Shown piece by piece: positions 17,334 to 23,700 of a stretch of DNA of 40,607 bases. Position numbers and translations under genes: made by a program. The DNA is taken from positions 1 to 40,607 of the forward strand of contig JABDNG010000001.1 in the NCBI GenBank assembly GCA_013001045.1. Reading direction: 5' to 3'. The number at the start of each line of letters is the position of its first letter. Positions within the stretch are counted from its first letter, which is position 1. The notes under the pieces are model-generated. The model saw only the letters and a list, made by a program, of their open reading frames with translations, had not been told where the DNA came from and ran no database searches. This DNA is from Woeseiaceae bacterium. Lineage in GTDB: Bacteria; Pseudomonadota; Gammaproteobacteria; Steroidobacterales; Woeseiaceae.

Positions 17334-18236
17334 TCAGTCGGCCTGTTTTCGCCACCAGGCTATGGTGTCGTCGATAGCCGAGTCCAGATCGTATTCGGGC
17401 GTCCAGCCGACGGCATCGGTTAGTTGCGAATTATCAGCGGTAATTCTCTGTGGATCATCCGGGCGGCGTGGATAGCGGCCGAAATCGACGCGATCCGTTG
17501 CGTCGAGCCTGCTGGCGATGCGCTCGACAAGCTCCCCGAGTGTCATGTCCTGGCCGGACGCGATATTGATATCGCCCTCAAAATCGGAATCAAGCGTCGC
17601 GACCATAGCGCCCGCGACATCGTTTACGTACATGAAGTCACGAATCAGGCTTCCGTCGCTGCATTTTGCTCGATTACCGCTCAGTAGAGCATTGATGACA
17701 GCAGGAACGAGGCGCTCTCTACGTTCGTGAGGGCCGAACGAGAAAAACACGCGCGCCCACGCAACCTGCAAATCGTTTGTTTTCGCGAGTTGGTAAGCCG
17801 CGTCGCGAAAGGCGAGCTTGGTTTTGCTGTACAAAGACATCGCGCGCAGTGGCGTGACATTCTCGACGCAATGTCCGTCTGTCCAATCGTACTCTGCACA
17901 GGTACCTGCGAGAACGGCGCGCTTGCCACCGTGTTGTACAAAAGACTCCAGTAGATGCTCGCTTGCTGTCAGCCACTCCGTATTCTGCGGCGACTCCCAG
18001 TAGGCGCCAGGCTCAGTGATCCAAGCGAGGTGAATCAGGTGGGATGCTGCGACATTCTCGACAAGTGCGTCAACGGCCGCTTCGACCAGCAAGTCCGCCG
18101 CGTGCCAAACAACACCTTTGCGGTTTTCGTGTGCGCCGCGTGATACGGCATGCACCTCAAATCCTTTGGCGACCAGATCGTCCACCATGTGTCGCCCGAT
18201 ATAACCACCAGCACCCGTGAGCAACACTCGCTTCAA
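17334..18236 (-). CDS. NAD(P)-dependent nucleotide-sugar reductase/epimerase (extended SDR)
   Basis: A 300-residue extended short-chain dehydrogenase. N-terminal dinucleotide motif GAGGYIG (residues 8-14) and catalytic YSKTK with Tyr136 and Lys140, preceded by the TCAEY serine/threonine region (about 112-116). The sequence is closest in feel to CDP-paratose synthase and dTDP-4-dehydro-sugar reductase enzymes, which reduce the 4-keto group. Given its place behind dehydratase, C-methyltransferase and 3,5-epimerase genes, 4-ketoreduction of the branched CDP-sugar is the natural role. It overlaps the epimerase gene by 4 bases. Confidence 0.85.
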   Translation of the reverse strand: MKRVLLTGAGGYIGRHMVDDLVAKGFEVHAVSRGAHENRKGVVWHAADLLVEAAVDALVENVAASHLIHLAWITEPGAYWESPQNTEWLTASEHLLESFVQHGGKRAVLAGTCAEYDWTDGHCVENVTPLRAMSLYSKTKLAFRDAAYQLAKTNDLQVAWARVFFSFGPHERRERLVPAVINALLSGNRAKCSDGSLIRDFMYVNDVAGAMVATLDSDFEGDINIASGQDMTLGELVERIASRLDATDRVDFGRYPRRPDDPQRITADNSQLTDAVGWTPEYDLDSAIDDTIAWWRKQAD

Positions 18237-18763
18237 GCTACGTAGTCCTCATAGTCGCGATCACGGTCGGAGATAACCAGTGGCTGCATGGGCCATTTGA
18301 TGCCGAACTGCGGGTCATTCCAACGTACACCGCACGCAGCTTCGGGCGCGTAGGTGCCGCCGATCTGATACTGAACGTAGCTGTTGTCCTCGAGCGTGAT
18401 AAAGCCATGTGCCACGCCTGCCGGTACGTACAGCATGCGCCGATTGGCGAGCGACAACTCCGCAGCAAACGTCTTGAGATACGTCGCTGAGTTGGGACGC
18501 AGGTCGACAAGGGCGTCGAAGATGAGGCCGCCGATGCACATGACGAGTTTCGTCTCCTGGTGTGGCGCCGCCTGGTAGTGCATGCCGCGCAGCGTTCCTC
18601 GACACGCGTTGAACGATACGCTGCATTCCGACAAATTATTGTCCAGGCCGAGGGCGCAAAATTTTTCGTCCGATCGAGTGCGCGCGAAATACCCACGCTC
18701 ATCTTCAAGCGGTTGCCACTCAATGAGATATGCGCCGTCTATGTCGGTCGAAAGAAAATTCAT
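18233..18763 (-). CDS. RmlC-like nucleotide-4-keto-6-deoxysugar 3,5-epimerase
   Basis: A 176-residue cupin epimerase with the RmlC/RfbC signature: RGMHYQ (catalytic histidine near residue 63), VDLRPNSATY, YVPAGVAHGFITLED (about 110-124) and the Y-containing TYAPEAACGVRWNDP (about 138-152). The family epimerises C3 and/or C5 of nucleotide-4-keto-6-deoxyhexoses. It is coupled by 4-base overlaps to the C-methyltransferase upstream and to the SDR downstream, which indicates sequential steps. The native substrate here is probably CDP-linked rather than dTDP-linked because no rmlA or rmlB is in the operon. Confidence 0.88.
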   Translation of the reverse strand: MNFLSTDIDGAYLIEWQPLEDERGYFARTRSDEKFCALGLDNNLSECSVSFNACRGTLRGMHYQAAPHQETKLVMCIGGLIFDALVDLRPNSATYLKTFAAELSLANRRMLYVPAGVAHGFITLEDNSYVQYQIGGTYAPEAACGVRWNDPQFGIKWPMQPLVISDRDRDYEDYVA

Positions 18764-19989
18764 TCAAGAATCCTGAGCTCAGGAATAGGTACAACGCACT
18801 GGCCGCCCCAGTCTTTAATATGACTCATCTGCTGCACGATCTCATCCTGTAAATTCCAGGGCAGGATCAACACGTAATCCGGTTTCGTCACAGCAATGTG
18901 CTCGGGCGCGTGTACGGGTATATGAGTGCCGGGCAGCAAATGGTCCTGTTTGTACGGGCTTCGATCAACCGTGTACTGAATAGAGTCCGGTCCAATGCCA
19001 CAGAAATTGAGCAATGTATTGCCTTTTGCCGGTGCGCCGTATCCAACTACGGATTTGCCGTCGCTACGTGCTGCTTCGAGAAAGGCCAACAAATCGTCTT
19101 TGACCTTTGCGACCCTCTCGGCGAAATTCTGGTAACCGGACAATGAGTCCAGACTCGCCTGGCGCTCATCATTCAGGACCCTCTCGACGGCTCCGGTGGT
19201 CGCTTGTTTTCCGTCCGGATGCTGTGCGAACACACGCAGCGACCCACCATGCGTTTTCAGCTCTTCAACGTCAAATACTTCGAGACCATGGTGTCGGAAG
19301 ATTCGTTGTACAGATATTAGTGACAAGTAAGAAAAATGTTCGTGATAGATCGTGTCGAATTGCGTTTGCTGAATAAGTTTAAGAAGGTGAGGAAACTCCA
19401 TGCTCAGCACGCCGTTCTTGCCCAGTACGATCTTCAACCCGCCGACGAAGTCGTTAATGTCCGGTACGTGCGCCAGAACATTGTTGCCGACTAACAGGTC
19501 ACAGGTTCGACCATTGTCACGCAGCCGTTTGGCTAAGGCGACGCCGAAGAATTCATCAATCGTTTCGACTCCTGCCCTTCTTGCGACTTCGGCAACGTTG
19601 CTCGCGGGCTCGATGCCAAGAACCGGGACACCGCGTTCCACGAAGTACTGCAGCAAATAGCCGTCGTTGCTGGCAACCTCCATAACCAGCGAGTCCGAGT
19701 CAAGTTTAAATCGCTCAGCAGCACTTTCTACGAAACGCTTCGCATGTGCCAACCAACTATCAGAATAGGACGAGAAGTAGACGTAGTCGCTAAAGATCTC
19801 ATCAGGCGACTGAAATTCTTCGAGCTGTACGAGAAAGCACTCACTGCAAACAAAGGCATGCAATGGGTAGAGCGGTTCTTTTTCATTCGCCTGGTTCGGG
19901 TTGACGAAAGCATTGGAGATCGGCGACAGGCCGAGGTTGACAAACTCGTGTTCGAGCGGAACCCCGCAAAATCGACACATTGAGGCCAT
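18760..19989 (-). CDS. Nucleotide-sugar C-methyltransferase (TylC3/NovU-like)
   Basis: A 409-residue three-domain methyltransferase. N-terminal zinc ribbon with Cys5/Cys8 and Cys48/Cys51; a SAM-binding core with VMEVASNDGYLLQYF (about residues 102-116) and LLVGNNVLAHV (about 163-173); and the C-terminal sugar-nucleotide domain with VVGYGAPAKGNTLLNF (about 314-329). This architecture is that of the enzymes that methylate a ring carbon next to the keto group of nucleotide-4-keto-6-deoxysugars (TylC3 at C3, NovU at C5). The start overlaps the rfbG stop by one base (TAATG). A later ATG, giving MCRFCG, is an alternative start. Confidence 0.9.
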   Translation of the reverse strand: MASMCRFCGVPLEHEFVNLGLSPISNAFVNPNQANEKEPLYPLHAFVCSECFLVQLEEFQSPDEIFSDYVYFSSYSDSWLAHAKRFVESAAERFKLDSDSLVMEVASNDGYLLQYFVERGVPVLGIEPASNVAEVARRAGVETIDEFFGVALAKRLRDNGRTCDLLVGNNVLAHVPDINDFVGGLKIVLGKNGVLSMEFPHLLKLIQQTQFDTIYHEHFSYLSLISVQRIFRHHGLEVFDVEELKTHGGSLRVFAQHPDGKQATTGAVERVLNDERQASLDSLSGYQNFAERVAKVKDDLLAFLEAARSDGKSVVGYGAPAKGNTLLNFCGIGPDSIQYTVDRSPYKQDHLLPGTHIPVHAPEHIAVTKPDYVLILPWNLQDEIVQQMSHIKDWGGQCVVPIPELRILE

Positions 19990-21059
19990 TAACTGAGGCC
20001 CTTACCGTTTTCGTAATTGGAAATTTGATTTTCTGTCAGCGCACGAACGTCATCGCCGCGTTGAAAAGATCGATACCAGTCGACAGTCCACGATAGCGCC
20101 TGTTCGAGGTTCATTCTTGGCTGCCAACCGAGGCGGCCCTTCGCCTTTTCGCAATTCAGTCGCAAGAAACCGGCCTCATGCAGTTGCTCTGGGTCCGCAG
20201 TGCTCGACCAGCTGGCCGCCCCGCCCCAGAGTTCGACCACTCGATCGGCCAACCACTCGACGGGTTTTGCGTCCGCGTCGTCGGGACCGAAGTTCCAGGG
20301 TTCAGCGTACTCCGAGCTTTTCTCGTGTAAGCGCTCGGCCAGTAGCATGTAGCCGTACAGCGGTTCGAGGACATATTGCCAGGGTCGAGTCGATGCCGGA
20401 TTGCGGATAGATACGGCGTCACCCGACATGAATGAGCGCATCATGTCCGGTAGCAAGCGGTCTTCCGCCCAGTCGCCACCGCCAATGACATTGCCTGCTC
20501 TGGCGCTTGCGACGGCGAAAGAGAACGAACGTCGGTATGCAGCCGTAACCAGTTCGGCGCAGCCCTTGCTGCTCGAGTAAGGGTCGTGACCGCCCAATGG
20601 TTCATCTTCGCGGTAGCCTTCGTCTCGCTCCAGATTCTCGTAGCACTTGTCTGTCGTGACATTAACGACCGCACGAACTGCGTCGCAGTTACGTGCGGCT
20701 TCGAGAATGTTGACAGTTCCCATGACGTTGGTGCCGAATGTTTCAACGGGATCTTCGTAAGACGGTCTTACGAGTGACTGCGCGGCCATGTGGACAATGA
20801 TCTCAGGTCGAAAGTCGTTTACGAGGCTGCTTACTTGGTCGAGATTGCGAATGTCACCTGTTTCCGATCGCATGCCATTGGCAATGTTCGCCAAAGCGAA
20901 CAGGCTGGGGTCGGTTGTTGGAGAAAGAGCGAAGCCGGCAACATCGGCGCCAAGCCGCTGTAACCAGATTGAAAGCCAGCTACCTTTAAAACCGGTATGG
21001 CCAGTGACGAGTACGCGTCTGTTATTCCAAAACGCCGGACTCAGCTCCAAATCTTCCAA
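19989..21059 (-). CDS. rfbG: CDP-glucose 4,6-dehydratase
   Basis: A 356-residue SDR that converts CDP-glucose to CDP-4-keto-6-deoxyglucose. NAD-binding GHTGFKGSW (residues 20-28), which with its F-K-G core is specific to RfbG/DdhB rather than RmlB; the active-site TTDKCYEN (about 135-142) and YSSSKGCAE (about 158-166) with catalytic Tyr and Lys. It overlaps rfbF by 19 bases, as expected of the two consecutive pathway enzymes. No rfbH (3-dehydrase) follows, so the product sugar should keep its 3-hydroxyl oxygen or a substituted C3. Confidence 0.94.
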   Translation of the reverse strand: MEDLELSPAFWNNRRVLVTGHTGFKGSWLSIWLQRLGADVAGFALSPTTDPSLFALANIANGMRSETGDIRNLDQVSSLVNDFRPEIIVHMAAQSLVRPSYEDPVETFGTNVMGTVNILEAARNCDAVRAVVNVTTDKCYENLERDEGYREDEPLGGHDPYSSSKGCAELVTAAYRRSFSFAVASARAGNVIGGGDWAEDRLLPDMMRSFMSGDAVSIRNPASTRPWQYVLEPLYGYMLLAERLHEKSSEYAEPWNFGPDDADAKPVEWLADRVVELWGGAASWSSTADPEQLHEAGFLRLNCEKAKGRLGWQPRMNLEQALSWTVDWYRSFQRGDDVRALTENQISNYENGKGLS

Positions 21060-21808
21060 GGTGCCTCCCCGTCATTCCAGGCGTTTCTCAATAGACGCAG
21101 CTCGTGCAGCGTATCAACACATTGCCAGTAGCCATCGTGCACATAGGCCTGAAGCTGGCCGTCGGCCGCGAGTGTTTCGCAGGGCTCTCGCTCCCATGGC
21201 ATATCATCTGACTCAACTCGATCGATCGCTTCGGGTTCGAGTACAAAAAAGCCGCCATTGATATAGGAGGTTGCTTCTGCCGGCTTCTCTGCGAATTTGG
21301 TGACGCTGTTTCCGTTCATCTGCAATATGCCGAACTTGGAGGGTGGCTGCACCGCGGTAACCGTGGCGAGCTTTCCGTGCGCGCGGTGAAATGCAACGAG
21401 CTTCGAAACATCTACGGTTGAAAGGCCATCGCCATAGGTGAAAATAAAGGTCTCGCCGAGATGTTCGCGGAGCTTCTTCAGGCGCCCGCCGGTCATCGTG
21501 TCCTGGCCGGTGTCGACGAGCTCGATCTTCCAGTTTTCCGGGATCGCGCCCTGACGCTCGGACTTGCCAGTGGAAAGGTCGATGCGGAGATCCGAGACGG
21601 TATCGGCGTAGTGCATGAAATATCGCTTGATAACGTCGCCTTTGTAACCCAATGCGACAACGAAGTCGTTGTAGCCCTGCTCGGAGAATGCCTTCATCAG
21701 ATGCCACAGCAATGGACGGCCACCGATTTCGATCATCGGCTTCGGTAGAATCTCGGTTTCCTCTGAAAGCCGGGTGCCGTAGCCGCCAGCAAGAATCACA
21801 ACCTTCAT
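21041..21808 (-). CDS. rfbF: Glucose-1-phosphate cytidylyltransferase
   Basis: A 255-residue nucleotidyltransferase that makes CDP-glucose from CTP and glucose-1-phosphate. The N-terminal pyrophosphorylase signature AGGYGTRLSEET....KPM (about residues 7-25), followed by EIGGRPLLWHLMKAF, FTYGDGL (about 129-135, metal-binding aspartate) and a C-terminal NGGFFVLEP match RfbF/DdhA closely in sequence and length. It is first in the six-gene operon and is preceded by a promoter region bracketed by a 9-bp inverted repeat. Confidence 0.94.
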   Translation of the reverse strand: MKVVILAGGYGTRLSEETEILPKPMIEIGGRPLLWHLMKAFSEQGYNDFVVALGYKGDVIKRYFMHYADTVSDLRIDLSTGKSERQGAIPENWKIELVDTGQDTMTGGRLKKLREHLGETFIFTYGDGLSTVDVSKLVAFHRAHGKLATVTAVQPPSKFGILQMNGNSVTKFAEKPAEATSYINGGFFVLEPEAIDRVESDDMPWEREPCETLAADGQLQAYVHDGYWQCVDTLHELRLLRNAWNDGEAPWKIWS

Positions 21809-21819
21809 TGCACTTTGTC

Positions 21820-21867
21820 CTTCACACTATCGCCCGACCGAATTATCCCTTTATACGCAGTGTGAAG
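21820..21867 (-). promoter_or_regulatory. Promoter region of the CDP-sugar operon bracketed by a 9-bp inverted repeat
   Basis: A perfect inverted repeat CTTCACACT (21820-21828) and AGTGTGAAG (21859-21867) with a 30-bp spacer encloses, on the minus strand, TATAAA and GATAAT -10-like hexamers just upstream of rfbF (start 21808). Arm centres are 39 bp apart. A regulator binding both arms could loop or block the promoter. The -35 is not clear. The same gap also feeds rightward genes. Confidence 0.4.
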
Positions 21868-21922
21868 CTATGGACACGTCACATTTTTCTCCTAAATTAA
21901 CGACTTACGTCGAGAGGGCCCT

Positions 21923-22030
21923 GTGAACCGCTATGAATTCCTGTATGCGTTCGTTTTGTTGCTTGTCGCGCTCGCGCTGACCAATACGGCTAGGCGCGTC
22001 ATTCCGAGTATTGCCGACGAAATTTGCTAA
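21923..22030 (+). CDS. Possible 35-codon membrane peptide
   Basis: A GTG start with GAGAGGG five bases upstream opens a frame of 35 codons, MNRYEFLYAFVLLLVALALT followed by NTARRVIPSIADEIC and TAA. It has one strongly hydrophobic helix (residues 7-20) followed by positive charges. It may be a real small membrane protein, or the leftover N-terminus of a larger membrane protein lost when the AT-rich methyltransferase region arrived. The good ribosome site is the main support. Confidence 0.35.
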   Translation: MNRYEFLYAFVLLLVALALTNTARRVIPSIADEIC

Positions 22031-22078
22031 AGTTTGGCGCATAACAGAATAACCTGATCGGTGCGTCGTGGGAATTTG

Positions 22079-23164
22079 ATGAAAAAGAGCAAAGCAAATC
22101 CTGGAGAACATTCAAATTTACTCTATGAAGTCGAGCAGCTGCCTGTTTTCCAAAACAGGATGTATGACGCTCAAGGAGAAGCAATCAACTGCCCCAAGGG
22201 AGATATTCGTCTTGTTGAAGACGCAAAAACGGGGCTTGTTTACAACGCGAGTTTTAGGCCTGAGCTAGTTCGGTATGACCATCATTATCAAAATGAGCAA
22301 GCCGTCAGCGCGGCATTTCGCTCGCACCTCGAAACAGTTATTCAGATCATTTCGAGCTCGATGGGACGCAAGTCTATTATCGAAGTTGGGTGCGGGAAAG
22401 GATATTTTTTGGAAATGTTGCTGGCGGATGGATTCGATGCATGGGGATTTGATCCGACCTATGAAGGCACGAATTCTCGTGTAATCAAACAAAACTTTTC
22501 TCCCCACTTTGGCATCCAGGCTGATGGATTGGTACTTCGTCATGTGCTTGAGCACATTCAAGACCCGGTCGGATTCTTAATGGGGTTGAAGGACGCCAAT
22601 GGTGGCGGAGGTAAGATTTACATTGAAGTTCCGTGCTTCGATTGGATCTGTGAGCAACGCGCTTGGTTCGATATTTTTTATGAGCACGTAAATTATTTTC
22701 GAATATCCGACTTTAATCGAATGTTTGACGTGGTTTTCGAGAGCGGTCTTCTATTCGGAGATCAATATCTCTACGTAGTTGCCGACCTTTCCAGCATCAA
22801 GTATCCCGAATTGGATGACAACACACGAGCCCAGATTCCAGATAACTTTATGAGTAGTCTAACGGACAGTTACGGGTTAGAACCGAGCGACGAGGTCGTA
22901 GTCTGGGGCGGTGCGTCTAAGGGCGTTATATTTTCCTTATTGAAGCAACGCGCGGGTCTGGATATTCGCACGATTATTGACATCAATCCTGCGAAGCATG
23001 GAAAGTACCTTCCGGCATCCGGGCTACAGGTGCACGCACCGGATAAGGTCCTGCCGGGACTTGATAGTAAATGCAAAATTTTGGTGATGAATTCGAACTA
23101 TTTGCAAGAAATAAGAACTATGACGGCCAATAAATTTGAATATGTAAGCATTGACAATAGGTGA
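22079..23164 (+). CDS. Class I SAM methyltransferase with C-terminal sugar-nucleotide-type domain
   Basis: A 361-residue protein. The SAM-binding core has IIEVGCGKGYFLEML (about residues 100-114) and the motif LRHVLEHIQDP (about 153-163), followed by YEHVNYF. The C-terminal part carries VVWGGASKGVIFSLL (about 279-293), the counterpart of the GYGAPAKG segment in the C-methyltransferase encoded at 18760-19989, so the two are relatives. The protein probably methylates a nucleotide sugar or glycan. I prefer the ATG at 22079 (GGGA upstream) over the GTG at 22061. The gene is clearly AT-richer than the rfb operon and stands alone in the opposite direction, which suggests separate acquisition. Confidence 0.75.
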   Translation: MKKSKANPGEHSNLLYEVEQLPVFQNRMYDAQGEAINCPKGDIRLVEDAKTGLVYNASFRPELVRYDHHYQNEQAVSAAFRSHLETVIQIISSSMGRKSIIEVGCGKGYFLEMLLADGFDAWGFDPTYEGTNSRVIKQNFSPHFGIQADGLVLRHVLEHIQDPVGFLMGLKDANGGGGKIYIEVPCFDWICEQRAWFDIFYEHVNYFRISDFNRMFDVVFESGLLFGDQYLYVVADLSSIKYPELDDNTRAQIPDNFMSSLTDSYGLEPSDEVVVWGGASKGVIFSLLKQRAGLDIRTIIDINPAKHGKYLPASGLQVHAPDKVLPGLDSKCKILVMNSNYLQEIRTMTANKFEYVSIDNR

Positions 23165-23172
23165 CGATTGCC

Positions 23173-23583
23173 GGGTCGGACCATTGTATCTGGCTGATTT
23201 CGCTACATACGTTTATTGAAACATCGCATTTCAGACCGTTAATGTGACCATTCCGATATCAAAAAGGCCATTTAGCGAAACATCCAGCTTCGTACCCGTC
23301 GGATCTTCCGTCAGGGTGTCGCTTGGCACATCACGCACCGGGAGCCAGCCTGGACGGAGGTCGTGGTCTGTGCTGATGAGGCCTATCTCTGCGCATTGAA
23401 ATCCGCCATTGGCGTGAGGGGCTTGCATCGTCGACTATCAAACCATGGTGAGCTGAAAGTGCTGCAGGAGTCTACCGGCGCTTATATCGCCGAAGCGACG
23501 GCAAAACCGTAAATTAAGGCGGTTCTTACGCCTACTCGGGCACAAAAGGCATTGTTAATCAGCGAGTTATAGTGGTCCGACCC
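23173..23583 (+). mobile_element. Internally deleted RAYT element, copy 1 (411 bp)
   Basis: Starts with GGGTCGGACC (23173-23182) and ends with its reverse complement GGTCCGACCC (23574-23583). The left about 160 bp and the right about 240 bp match the full element at 26433-27353, but the middle of the transposase gene is missing. A CTAC tetranucleotide sits near the left end; the GTAG at the right end is changed to ATAG. It begins 8 bases after the stop of the methyltransferase gene. Most diverged of the three copies. Confidence 0.75.
23285..23512 (+). pseudogene. RAYT transposase remnant with in-frame internal deletion
   Basis: 76 codons including TAA, still open, that join the transposase N-terminus (RRIFRQGVAWHITHR) directly to the C-terminal part (REPAWTE...SNHGELK, ending EATAKP). 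The deletion removes about residues 19-172 of the 245-residue parent, including the HUH motif and catalytic tyrosine, yet keeps the frame. The ATG has become CAG. It cannot encode an active transposase. Confidence 0.75.
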
Positions 23584-23700
23584 GGGGATTTGAACATAAT
23601 CTGTACCGCGCCAACGTACTTTCCCGCCTTTGATCATTGGTTTAGACTTAATGCTCAGATCCCCCAAAAAAACTCTCAAAAAAGTTGTGGGTCCCGTGTA

